The notes beneath the pieces are model-generated. The model did not search any database, had not been told where the DNA came from, and saw only the letters and a list, made by a program, of their open reading frames with translations. 64,000 nucleotides of DNA. Origin: Paenibacillus hexagrammi (GTDB lineage: Bacteria > Bacillota > Bacilli > Paenibacillales > NBRC-103111). A program made the position numbers and the translations under genes. Shown one piece after another: positions 46,873 to 55,991 of this stretch (position 1 is its first letter; every line of letters starts with the position of its first letter). Where the stretch lies: positions 4,092,001 to 4,156,000 of the forward strand of contig NZ_CP090978.1 of NCBI RefSeq assembly GCF_021513275.1, written 5' to 3'.

Positions 46873-49800
46873 CTATTCAAGTATTTTCCTAGCCATGGCC
46901 GCAAGGTCCTCGATGTCGATCTTACCGTCGTTATTCAAGTCGGCATTCTTGTAGCTCGACCAGTCCAGATCAGCGGAGGTTTTGCCGTAGGCTGCCGCAA
47001 CAATTGCCAGGTCACCCACGGAATAACGGCCGTCGCCGTTCGTATCGCCCGGCGTTGTGCGAATCACTGCATCGTTAAATGTCTGCAGGGCAGCATTCAA
47101 CGTGCTTACTGCTTGCTCAACTTGATCCTGGGTTGCCGCAGTGTTATCCGCTACAGCCTTCGCCTGATCGATTGCTGCCTGCAGCGTTGCTTTGGAGCCC
47201 GCCGGATATTGGCCTGTCTGGGTTCCCTCAACGGCAGCGTCATGCTTGCTTTGTGCATCGGCGATTAAGGTATTGAGGGCTGTTTTATCAACGACCACAC
47301 TGTTCAGCTGAACCGTATAAGACGTGCTCTGCAGTTCATTTTCAACGCCGGCTTCATTGGCAACAACTGCCTTGGACAAGGAAATCGTAGCAGCTGCAGC
47401 CTGCGTATCGGATTTTGCTTTCCAGTGAAGCTTCAGAACGCTGCCGTCAAGATGAGCGTTTTGGCCAATTGTTGCCACAAGGAGCCGAACTTCCCCTTGC
47501 TTCTGAGTCTTGTCGACGATCACGACTTCAGTCGGCTTCACGGATTCGGCCGATACGTATTCCAGCTGGCTCGGGTCATAAGTAAACGTTAAGTCCTGAG
47601 CGTAAATGTTCTGATCTATGCCGCTTAGTCCATAGTTCAGATCAAAGGCTGCTCCTTTAGCAGCTTCTGCTGGGCCTTCAAGAACAGCGCTCTCAGGCGT
47701 AACCGTCACACGACTTACCGCCGTCTTATTGCCGTCTGCTGTTGTCGCCGTAATATCTGCATTTCCTGCAGCTATGGCATGAACCGTTACAGTTGTCGTA
47801 CCTGTTGAAGCGTCGTACACAGCACCCTCTACCGTTGCGACTGCCGTATTGCTAGACGAGAAGGTTACGGCCTTGTTGGATGCATTTGCTGGGGTTATTG
47901 TAGCGGTCAGGGTTCCACTGGAGCCCGCCGTCAAGCTTAATGCGCCTTTATCAAGTGTGACACCAGTCACATCAACTTGAGGTGCTGATCCTTCCGATCC
48001 AGGTACGATTAAGTGAATAGGAGTACTTACTACATGGTTAGTTCCATCAGAAATCGTATACGTGTACGTGATTTCTCTTGTGTAGACAGATTGAGTAACA
48101 AGACCTGTTGCAGAGAGGATACTCGCATCACTTGAATCGTAGCTGATGGTATACGTTGGAGTGATGCTATTCACGAGTTGTACCGTGTTTGATCCTTCAC
48201 TAAATTGTACGGTTTCGGGTAATTGCGTTCTAACATATTCAGAAACGTTGGTTGCAGCATTCATTTTCATTTGAGCTGGAGTGACCGGTAGTGCATCATT
48301 TGTAGTCAGTACCTGAACATATTCTACATAGGTATCAATTACTGGGCTGCTAGCTGCGTTCTTCGTTGCGAATAGTCCCATTTTGGTATTGTTAAGACTT
48401 ACATTAATTGCTGCACCTACATTTGTATAAGTAATACCATCCAACGAATACGAGCACTGGTAACTATCCCCAGTCTTAGCCATTCTTAGATAAATGGTTA
48501 AAGTGCCGTCTCCATTGGCATTAACAGCATTTGTTGCAGATGAAGTAAATCCCTGATTGACTTCACGTCCAGCTTGGACGATGATGCGACTTCCGTTGTT
48601 TTCGGCATCCAGTTTTACATAGTTATCCTCATCCTGCCAAGCTAAGAACGCAAATTGTTGATAGGTTGCAGATGGTGCAACAGGATAGTGGACCTTAGTA
48701 ACAATATCCCAATCACCACCGGCAGGGGCTGTAAATACGTTATTCCAAGCGGCATTTGATTGATAGATATCTCCCGTTAATGTAGGAAGACGTAGTCCCT
48801 TACCTTGTACTAATGAGTAATTTGCAGCATCTGGTTTAAGAATTGTCCAGAAGTTTGACAAATTCTCAGATGTTGTATTTACAAAGTTGAAGCTTTCAGC
48901 CTGATAATTAAGCTTAAAAGTATATGTTGTTGAACCGAAAGGACTAGTTACAACAGCAGTGGCATTGCCTGGAATGGTTGTTGCTTGGTTCACGACACAC
49001 GTTAAACCATCTCCACACTCTACCGAGTACTCGTAATCTCCAGGTAATGCATCCTTTGGTACAACTACATCATAGGTAGTAATGCGTGGATCAAATCCTG
49101 GAATATCTACTCCACCCTTTTGAATTTTATCCGCCACAGGATTTAATGCATCAAGGCTTCCAATTCTCAAATATTCAAAAGATACATGGAGTACATCCGC
49201 GCTTCCATTACCATTAGTTGCTATTAAACCTAATTGTGGTGCGGCGAAATTCACTGCAGCTGTTCCGGAATAACTAGACCAAGTGACACCGTCAGCGGAC
49301 CATTGTGCTGAAATCGTCCCATTGTTACTAGTTAGACGTAAATACATCTTTGTGTTGCCTGCTGAATTTGTGTTGCCTGTAACTACGGTTGCTGTCCCAT
49401 TGACGACATTATACAATGCAATTCGGTTCGTAGTTCCCGTAGAACGTTCATAAACAAGTTTTACGTAATTAGAGTCATCTTGGTAATAGATCAACCCGCC
49501 TTGCTGATTGTTAGAAGTAGGAGTGGCTGAAAAATTCACAGCAGTCTGCGATACGAAATTACCAGTCGCTGGCTGCATAACTAAGTTCTGAACTGCATCT
49601 ACCGCTGCCTGTTTTGTTCTGATCGTCACTCCATTATTCGTGTCGAAAGAATAATCCGAATCTTGCCGTACGATGGAGTAGTGACTATCTAAAGCTGCTG
49701 CTCCTTTGAATTCAGCACTTACCGGTGGCCGACCAAAGTTAACTGTATAGACCCTACTAAATGTTGAATCGGATACTGTAATCTTTGCTGTTCCAGGAAT

Positions 49801-52800
49801 ACCATTAGCTTGCACGATTGATACAACGCTATCGGCATTAGCAGAAATAGCCGCTACCACTGGGGCTGCACTCTGTTCGAAAGGAACTACCACATTATAT
49901 TGATTGATGGAAGGATCAAAACCGCTAACTGTGGTCCCGTTAATCTTGAGGTCTTTCAGGGTAGTAGAAGGATTAACATAAACGATAAAGTCAGTTGAAC
50001 GCTGTTCTCCTGCATAACTAACGGTTGCAGTAATCGTTGCTACGCCAGCTCCAAGGGTAGTGATTTGATCGCCAGCTATTGATACCACTCCCGGTCTATT
50101 GCTGCTATATGTTACGGTCATTCCAGCTGGCATAGCTTTGCTGGAGCCCTTGGCAATATATCCATATAGCGTATCATCATTCATTGCAACCGTAACTTGT
50201 GGAAGTACAGTCTTTCCTTTGTCGAAAAATACCCGAGTTGGGATATCTAATGCCACGTCGCTGTCCTGACGAGGTTTTGCTGTTACAACGCTTAACTTAG
50301 GAGCTACCGAGCCTGTAACAAAAATATCCTTGTTAAGTTTAATATCCGCATCTGCACTTGATGTGCTGAACTGCAAATTGTATCTTCCCGTATCCATAAC
50401 CCATTTGCCTGCCGCCTCATCATAAAAACGTAAGTCTGGCACTTTAACAGTTATGGTAACTGGAACTGTTTGCCCTGCATGTACCATTACTTTCTTGAAT
50501 CCAATAAGACGTTTGATAGGACGTTGATTAACATCTGTTTGAGTAGAGTCTGGTGTTGAAGCATAAAGCTCTACAATATCGTTTCCGTCTCTATCACTTG
50601 TATTCGTGATATTCATAGAGACATTGATCGTACCGTTAGCATCAACAGAATCCCCTGCGCCTAAACCTGTTACTGTCATATTGGAATATGCGAAGCTTGA
50701 ATAGCTCAATCCATATCCAAAGCTGTAGAGAGGAGCTCCTTTTGATCCATCATAATACATATATGTGCGGCCAGGGGAAGTAACCGTCGTGGTTGCACTT
50801 GTATTATTACCTGTTTTATAGGTATCAGGTCCAGGTGTAATTCTGTAGCTTCTTATGCTTGGGAATTGGTCATTTTTGAACCATAGGGTTGATGTACGTC
50901 CACTCGGGTTATATTTACCTAGCAAAACATCTGCTAGTCCCAATCCCTTAACTTGCCCGTTATATCCGCTCCATAACAGGGCAGGAACATCTGCAGATAA
51001 AGTTGATAGGTCGTCCGGGCTGGTACTTTCAATAACGGTGACCGTTTTGGGATTTTTTGCGGCAACAGCATTAGCCAGCGCCAGCTGCGCTCCTGGTAAT
51101 GTGTTATTAGGGTTTGTATTGCCCCCTCGATCACTATCCTCAGCAGCAGTTGCTTGTTCTGTGCCAAGAGCAACGATAGCTAAATCATAACCTGAAGCAA
51201 GATCAATCGCTGCATTATCTAATGTCGTCATACCTGCATAAGTTGTCCCCGTATTGGTGAAGCCCTTTTTCCAGTCAACCACAGCATTGGGATTGATTTC
51301 TTGAATTTCTGCTTTGATACCGTTATAAGGGTTTACCATTTTAGCGATGCCGCTAGCACCGGAACCTGAAGAATAACCGCCTAAGAAAAAGCTATTATTC
51401 GTTGTATTGTAGTTAGCATTAAGACCATACACGACAACTTTAAATTCACCGGTTGAAGGCACATGGATTGGAAGCACTGATTGGTTTCCATTTGATGCGA
51501 CTGGATTGTTTCTTAACAAGATCAGGGATTCTGCTGCTGCTTGACGAGCAATATCAGATCTTTCTTGGGTCATGTTCTTACCATCACCGCCGGTACCCGA
51601 ATTAAACGTCCACAAGCTTCCATTTCCTAAAGCAGTTCTTCTTGCAATTGCATCATCATACCAGGAAACTTTGTTTGTCGATGATTGAATGACGCCTGCT
51701 GCATTTCTAACCGTATCATCAAACTCGCCCAGCTTCATTCGAGTCGTATACAGATCAAGCAAATCTACATCTATCGCATTCTCTGTGAAAATGCCTGATG
51801 GAGTAGGAAGGTTTGCTGCTGCTGCTCCTGGAAGTTGTGCGCCATAGTTAGAGCCGGTATACCCTGCATTACATACTAGATTGGTACCAAACATTGCAGC
51901 CCATGCGTATCCTTCTTGCGTAGTCATTGCCCTGTTCGTTCCGGGATACATATAGTTCTGTCTGGACGGCGACACAGCCATTGCTATACTATCGCAGTCC
52001 GTTGTTACATAACCGGAGAACCCAAAGGTTTGACGAAGAAATGTTTCCATTAAATTTCGGTCTAATGTAACCGGTGTACCATTAACACTATTATAAGAGC
52101 TCATAATAGAGGTAACATCCGTATTTTTAATAATCTCTCTATAAGGTTTCGTATAGAACTCTCTGAGCTCCCGACCTGTTACATCAGAGCTGCCATTCAG
52201 ACGGTTAACTTCAGAATTATTCGCCGTATAATGCTTTATGGTACTTACAGTCTTTAAGTACCCATTGGGATCAATTAGGCTACCGTCCATATTCTTGCCT
52301 TCCAGACCATTTACAAACTGCCCGGCAATTCTAGCTGTTAACAAGGGATCTTCAGAAAAGGTTTCATCCGTGCGTCCCCAACGCGTATCACGTGCTAGAT
52401 TGATAGTTGGTGAGTAGAAGGTTAACATACGGTCACTATCAGGAGCTGTTTCACGAGCTTCATCACTAATAGCCGTTGCTACTTTGTGCATAAGCTCTGG
52501 ATCCCATGAACTTCCCATAGAAAGCCCAATTGGATATGAAGTTGCATTATTAATGGTTGTCGCGTTACCAGAAGCATTAAGCTGGTACCGGGATACACCG
52601 TGCAAGGCCTCATTCCACCAGCCATATGAAGGAATTACTTTGCCGTCGGAAAGGGCGATTGATGGCGATGCGCTTCCGTTCATTTGAGATGCCTTCTGTG
52701 AAATAGACATCTTTGAAATCATGTCTGCTGCCCTTTCCTTAAAGGAATAGTGCTCAGAATCCATATAAATCGGCAATGCCTGTGGTTCAGGCTCAGCTGC

Positions 52801-52896
52801 ATAACTTCTTTGAGGAGCCTGCCCTACTAATAATGGTGTTGTACATATAGCAACAAATAATGTAATAGAAATAACCCGTTTTCCTTTTTTTAGCAT
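46873..52896 (-). CDS. Giant secreted GH3 enzyme with cohesin-like, FIVAR and dockerin modules
   Basis: 2,007 aa. Signal peptide to about 34 (RSYAAEPEP). The GH3 N-domain (about 55-370) has SYGWWNEALHGVSR and the probable nucleophile Asp in GYVTTDCDSI, the form seen in beta-xylosidases. The GH3 C-domain (about 440-700) and an Fn3-like domain (VSMNITNTSDRDGNDIVELY) follow. Next come an Ig-like domain, a cadherin-like domain, two concanavalin-like domains (about 1085-1260 and 1325-1520), Ig, Big_2, cohesin-like, FIVAR and dockerin (GDTNGDGRYSVGDLAIVAAA; DLNNDGKIDIEDLAAMARKI). It is unusual for a GH3 exo-enzyme to be this large, secreted and dockerin-bearing. It probably releases xylose from the products of the GH10 xylanase encoded downstream. 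Confidence 0.9.
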   Translation of the reverse strand: MLKKGKRVISITLFVAICTTPLLVGQAPQRSYAAEPEPQALPIYMDSEHYSFKERAADMISKMSISQKASQMNGSASPSIALSDGKVIPSYGWWNEALHGVSRYQLNASGNATTINNATSYPIGLSMGSSWDPELMHKVATAISDEARETAPDSDRMLTFYSPTINLARDTRWGRTDETFSEDPLLTARIAGQFVNGLEGKNMDGSLIDPNGYLKTVSTIKHYTANNSEVNRLNGSSDVTGRELREFYTKPYREIIKNTDVTSIMSSYNSVNGTPVTLDRNLMETFLRQTFGFSGYVTTDCDSIAMAVSPSRQNYMYPGTNRAMTTQEGYAWAAMFGTNLVCNAGYTGSNYGAQLPGAAAANLPTPSGIFTENAIDVDLLDLYTTRMKLGEFDDTVRNAAGVIQSSTNKVSWYDDAIARRTALGNGSLWTFNSGTGGDGKNMTQERSDIARQAAAESLILLRNNPVASNGNQSVLPIHVPSTGEFKVVVYGLNANYNTTNNSFFLGGYSSGSGASGIAKMVNPYNGIKAEIQEINPNAVVDWKKGFTNTGTTYAGMTTLDNAAIDLASGYDLAIVALGTEQATAAEDSDRGGNTNPNNTLPGAQLALANAVAAKNPKTVTVIESTSPDDLSTLSADVPALLWSGYNGQVKGLGLADVLLGKYNPSGRTSTLWFKNDQFPSIRSYRITPGPDTYKTGNNTSATTTVTSPGRTYMYYDGSKGAPLYSFGYGLSYSSFAYSNMTVTGLGAGDSVDANGTINVSMNITNTSDRDGNDIVELYASTPDSTQTDVNQRPIKRLIGFKKVMVHAGQTVPVTITVKVPDLRFYDEAAGKWVMDTGRYNLQFSTSSADADIKLNKDIFVTGSVAPKLSVVTAKPRQDSDVALDIPTRVFFDKGKTVLPQVTVAMNDDTLYGYIAKGSSKAMPAGMTVTYSSNRPGVVSIAGDQITTLGAGVATITATVSYAGEQRSTDFIVYVNPSTTLKDLKINGTTVSGFDPSINQYNVVVPFEQSAAPVVAAISANADSVVSIVQANGIPGTAKITVSDSTFSRVYTVNFGRPPVSAEFKGAAALDSHYSIVRQDSDYSFDTNNGVTIRTKQAAVDAVQNLVMQPATGNFVSQTAVNFSATPTSNNQQGGLIYYQDDSNYVKLVYERSTGTTNRIALYNVVNGTATVVTGNTNSAGNTKMYLRLTSNNGTISAQWSADGVTWSSYSGTAAVNFAAPQLGLIATNGNGSADVLHVSFEYLRIGSLDALNPVADKIQKGGVDIPGFDPRITTYDVVVPKDALPGDYEYSVECGDGLTCVVNQATTIPGNATAVVTSPFGSTTYTFKLNYQAESFNFVNTTSENLSNFWTILKPDAANYSLVQGKGLRLPTLTGDIYQSNAAWNNVFTAPAGGDWDIVTKVHYPVAPSATYQQFAFLAWQDEDNYVKLDAENNGSRIIVQAGREVNQGFTSSATNAVNANGDGTLTIYLRMAKTGDSYQCSYSLDGITYTNVGAAINVSLNNTKMGLFATKNAASSPVIDTYVEYVQVLTTNDALPVTPAQMKMNAATNVSEYVRTQLPETVQFSEGSNTVQLVNSITPTYTISYDSSDASILSATGLVTQSVYTREITYTYTISDGTNHVVSTPIHLIVPGSEGSAPQVDVTGVTLDKGALSLTAGSSGTLTATITPANASNKAVTFSSSNTAVATVEGAVYDASTGTTTVTVHAIAAGNADITATTADGNKTAVSRVTVTPESAVLEGPAEAAKGAAFDLNYGLSGIDQNIYAQDLTFTYDPSQLEYVSAESVKPTEVVIVDKTQKQGEVRLLVATIGQNAHLDGSVLKLHWKAKSDTQAAAATISLSKAVVANEAGVENELQSTSYTVQLNSVVVDKTALNTLIADAQSKHDAAVEGTQTGQYPAGSKATLQAAIDQAKAVADNTAATQDQVEQAVSTLNAALQTFNDAVIRTTPGDTNGDGRYSVGDLAIVAAAYGKTSADLDWSSYKNADLNNDGKIDIEDLAAMARKILE
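46876..48915 (-). repeat. 2.04-kb direct repeat, copy 2 (3' third of the GH3 gene)
   Basis: Copy of 42292-44331 in the same orientation. Past 48915 the two genes diverge abruptly, which marks the edge of the duplicated or converted segment. Confidence 0.9.
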
Positions 52897-53032
52897 TTTC
52901 CCTTTCCCCCCTATGACTACTGATTCGATGATAGCTACCTACAAGCTACAACTTATCCTACCTTTTTCTCCGCCATATATCCGAAAGTAATCTCCAAAAG
53001 GGGTGCCACAAGTAGTACTCTCCTTTGGGTTT

Positions 53033-53047
53033 GATACATTTTGTATC
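53033..53047 (-). promoter_or_regulatory. GATACA-TTT-TGTATC palindrome upstream of the GH3 gene
   Basis: With flanking bases the arms are TTTGATACA and TGTATCAAA (9 bp, perfect). It is 137 bp upstream of the start at 52896, preceded by GTGCAAA and followed by AAAGGAGAG as in the GH9 leader. Confidence 0.65.
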
Positions 53048-53207
53048 AAAATTTGCACACTTTACCCTATTCAGATTGTGCCAAATTGCGCCTCTCTATT
53101 GCCCTAAGGCCCGCGATGTTGATGATAGCCACCTGCCACCATACTATCACCCAAGATTTCTACCATTTGTTCATTTCCGGTTTCCCCCACTTATTAGTTA
53201 AACGAAT

Positions 53208-53221
53208 TGAATCCGCTTACA
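53208..53221 (-). promoter_or_regulatory. cre-like site upstream of the GH3 gene
   Basis: TGAATCCGCTTACA lies in the same place, relative to the palindrome, as the cre-like site of the GH10 gene at 46700. Confidence 0.5.
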
Positions 53222-53402
53222 CGAACTATTGTATCAGCGTCAAAGGCGGACCCGCTACATCGGCAGTCTGGATTTTTTTGCGTCCTATCAGCATTCATTT
53301 AACACAATATGAAAACGAATATAATATTTCTTTCAATTTCTAGCATTATTTCGCACTACCTAGTAAATAAGTCCTTTCTTATAACCTATTCAACGTCCTT
53401 CT

Positions 53403-53472
53403 TCATTCGACATCGCCAGGCTTAGTGGTAATGACTGAATTCATAAACGTTTGCAGCGCAGCCGTCAATGCG
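53403..53472 (-). pseudogene. Remnant of a FIVAR-dockerin junction from a lost giant gene
   Basis: About 22 codons read ALTAALQTFMNSVITTKPGD, then VE and a stop. They match the NAALQTFNDAVIRTTPGD junction of the GH3 protein. A decayed version of the GC-rich terminator follows at 53237-53281. This suggests that another gene of the family once stood upstream of the GH3 gene. Confidence 0.6.
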
Positions 53473-53505
53473 GGAAAATGACGAGCGGAACTCTTATTTA
53501 GCCGC

Positions 53506-53898
53506 TTATTTATTTCTGTTTGAAATGTCCAGCCATTCGGTGAATACGAGAATACCTCCCTTCACGACGTACTGCCAGAACGATTCTAACCTCATGAGTG
53601 ACATGCCGTTGTGGAGAGACGTCATCACGAGGGCACCGATGATCGCTCCGGACACCTTGCCCGATCCTCCCATCAGTGAAGTCCCCCCGGTGACGCAGGC
53701 GGTGATCACATCCATCTCCGTCATGTTGCCCGCCGAGATGGTGGCCGACGATAAGCGGGATGTCAGCACGATCGAGGCGATAGCGGTCAGCAGACCACTG
53801 AACATGAAGACAGTCATTGGTTTCTTTTTGATATTGATGCCGGACAGACGCGCCGCCTCCACGTTGCCGCCAAGTGCGTATATGTGCCGGCCTACATT
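53506..53898 (-). pseudogene. XylH-type sugar permease, C-terminal fragment only
   Basis: About 125 residues (VGRHIYALGGNVEAARLSGI; VFMFSGLLTAIASIVLTSRL; ITACVTGGTSLMGGSGKVSG; SFWQYVVKGGILVFTEWLDI) match the C-terminal third of XylH/RbsC-like permeases, including the normal end. The N-terminal two thirds are missing. In frame, the fragment is joined at AATG to a sigK fragment (53895-54035), giving a chimeric open frame of 163 codons starting near 53997. No other xyl transport genes are nearby. It is not expected to function. Confidence 0.75.
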
Positions 53899-54035
53899 CT
53901 CGATACAACGAGCCGCAAACGTGGGTAGCTTCGTCCCCTGGTGCCACGTGAACAGCTCAATTGGTTTGATCAATCCGATTGTGCTAATCGGGATCAAACC
54001 TCAATATCCCCCAAGTATTGTTGAATTATCTCAAG
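53895..54035 (-). pseudogene. sigK: sigK 5'-relic fused to xylH at the skin core position
   Basis: The minus strand encodes PISTIGLIKPIEL and [14 protein letters not shown], which is sigma-K region 2, then changes to XylH sequence exactly after GAGAATG. The upstream end is decayed (TACTTGGGGGATATTGAGG where sigK has AATACAGGGGAAGATCTCGA). Confidence 0.72.
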
Positions 54036-54153
54036 ATGTATGAGCACATTAAGTTCATATGCCCTCAGGGATAGCCCGAACTACTTAAGAAACAAAAATT
54101 AAAAAAGAGAACTCATCGAGTACTCTCATAGATGTTCATTAAAATTCACCTGT

Positions 54154-54690
54154 TCACCGCTTCACCTTATAAAATTCATGATACAGCTTTATGAGCACCC
54201 TTTTTTTTATCCTTGACACGTAACTCCGTGAAATCCCCATTTCCTTCACGAACACCCGCTGCGTATGCTCCACACCGCCAAGCTCCAAACCAAACCTAGC
54301 CACCACAACCTCTTTTTCCCGCTCATCCAATATATCTATATTTTTATAAATTTTGCTCTTCTCAATCTACAGCTGTACGGCATCGGCAACGTCATCGGCT
54401 TCGCCTCCGAGGATCTCGATCAAGGCGATCTCATTGCCCTCTTTATCCGTTCCGATGGGGTCATGCAGGGACATATCTTTCCTCGTCTTCTTAAGGAACC
54501 TCAAATGCATCAGAATCTCATTCTCGATACAACGCGCCGCGAACGTGGCCAACTTCGTCCCCTTGTTCGGCGAGAACGATTCAATCGCTTTGATCAATCC
54601 GATCGTGCCGATCGAGATCAGATACTCGAGATCTTCCCCTGTATTGTCGAATTTTTTGACGTTGTAAACACGAAGCAAGGTAAAATGTCT
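54154..54690 (-). pseudogene. sigK: Near-complete sigK relic with an internal stop
   Basis: It reads [20 protein letters not shown], then [20 protein letters not shown] and [19 protein letters not shown] through the skin site without a break. It continues [20 protein letters not shown] to AVQL, where a TAG (54369-54367) interrupts it. The frame goes on [20 protein letters not shown] and [12 protein letters not shown] (region 4 helix-turn-helix) to YHEFYKVKR at 54154. The N-terminal 60 or so residues are lost. It is a mother-cell sporulation sigma factor copy that is now dead. Several substitutions in region 4 (VFVKEMG for IAKELG) show drift. The 54700-54886 gap after it holds nothing clear. 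Confidence 0.8.
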
Positions 54691-54886
54691 TGCTTCACCA
54701 TGTATAAATGTGGTTATGAATATTAATTGTCTCCTTCAATTTCCATTCCTCAGTAGCGCCCCGAAATTGGAACGCCACGTCCCACAATCAATTTGACGAT
54801 TTCTGCACTCTTCACCAGGATTCTAGCATCAACCGTTAATTGCCCCTACCGGTTACCGTATACTTAATTAGATAAATATCCTCTTT

Positions 54887-55681
54887 TCAAGTTTTAGCCC
54901 CACTCTTAACAGACACACTTTCCATCTGCTTGTGAAACTTTCTTGGCGTAATGCCCGTAATCTGCTTGAATTGGCGGCAAAAGTGCTCCACGTTGTTGTA
55001 CCCACAGCGTAAAGAGACCTCCGCGATGGATAGTGAGCCATGCAACAAATATTCCTTGGCTTGGCGGATGCGACTTGTAATCACGTCATCCATACAAGAA
55101 ATCCCGAAAGTCTTCTTGTAAATTGCCTGTAAATACCCAGGACTGATGCGAATAGAGTCGGCCATTCTCGGAACCGCCCAATCCTGGCTAGGATTACTAT
55201 AAATGGCAGTCCGAAGCGTCAACAAATTGTAGTATTGAGGCGTAATTACTTCTTGAAAGTAAGATTCCAGAAGCTTGTTAAACAGGATTCTTAGTAAGCA
55301 ATCAATGGATGATTCTTTATAATTTTTTTGAAAAGAGTGTTCGCTGACAAGGAGTTGGAAAATTTTATGGATATATTCAGGGTCATTTAACGAGAAGGGC
55401 ACTCCGAATGGAAGCGAAGTTTCCATTACGTATGATTCTTTGGATTCAAAACGAATCCAGTCGTTCTTATACTGTTCCGCACATGCCCGGTAATAAATTT
55501 TTTGGTGAGGTTGGAATAGAACCCCACTATGCGCTGGGTACTCCTTCAATTCCCCATTAACCCAAAACAGGGCAGGTGTATGGGTCACAACGAGCAGCCA
55601 ACAATGATGGCCCTCTGGTATATCGAACACAAAATTGCTTGCGTGAGCGGCATCATACTCAACATAAAAAATGTTGGTCAT
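54887..55681 (-). CDS. AraC-family transcriptional regulator
   Basis: About 264 aa from ATG 55681, chosen for GGAGG 6 bp upstream. The frame stays open to 55720 but without an RBS. It has an N-terminal cupin-like sensor (PEGHHCWLLVVTHTPALFWV, SGVLFQPHQKIYYR) and a C-terminal AraC double helix-turn-helix (MADSIRISPGYLQAIYKKTF; SIAEVSLRCGYNNVEHFCRQ; FKQITGITPRKFHKQ). It lies 310 bp downstream of the beta-helix giant and could activate the enzyme or transporter genes around it (inference). Confidence 0.88.
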   Translation of the reverse strand: MTNIFYVEYDAAHASNFVFDIPEGHHCWLLVVTHTPALFWVNGELKEYPAHSGVLFQPHQKIYYRACAEQYKNDWIRFESKESYVMETSLPFGVPFSLNDPEYIHKIFQLLVSEHSFQKNYKESSIDCLLRILFNKLLESYFQEVITPQYYNLLTLRTAIYSNPSQDWAVPRMADSIRISPGYLQAIYKKTFGISCMDDVITSRIRQAKEYLLHGSLSIAEVSLRCGYNNVEHFCRQFKQITGITPRKFHKQMESVSVKSGAKT

Positions 55682-55930
55682 CACGATCCTCCAGTATCCA
55701 CAAAAATAACATTTCATCAATTATTTATTAGCATATACTGAAATGGCAACACTGTAGTGCAAAAGGTCAATCGGAGGATTGAAGATGCCCCTTATGTTGA
55801 CAGCGTTTTCATTCCTTATCGTTAAAACAATTATAAGATATCAATTTTTTCAAAACAATGACCTAACCTCATCGATTATTGATCTATTCTCATATAGCTC
55901 GGATTAGGCTCCTGCAACAAATATGAAGCA

Positions 55931-55969
55931 CAAAAAAAAGGGAGGCCAAAGTTAATTTCAACAAAGGCC
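55931..55969 (-). terminator. Weak terminator after the beta-helix giant
   Basis: GGCC and GTT/AAC pairs flank a U-rich internal loop, followed on the minus strand by eight T. It begins 23 bp past the stop at 55992. The remaining gap to 55681 shows no other feature. Confidence 0.45.
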
Positions 55970-55991
55970 ACCATTTCTTCTTTACATGTAA

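Noticed and set aside
53510-53947. Long frame of 145 codons overlapping the xylH fragment in another frame
   Set aside because: It has no family motif and is rich in Arg/His/Gly, as expected from the shadow of the real XylH-coding frame.
54752-54835. Minus-strand stretch VDARILVKSAEIVKLIVGRG near the third sigK relic
   Set aside because: Too short and not assignable; left out of the gene list.
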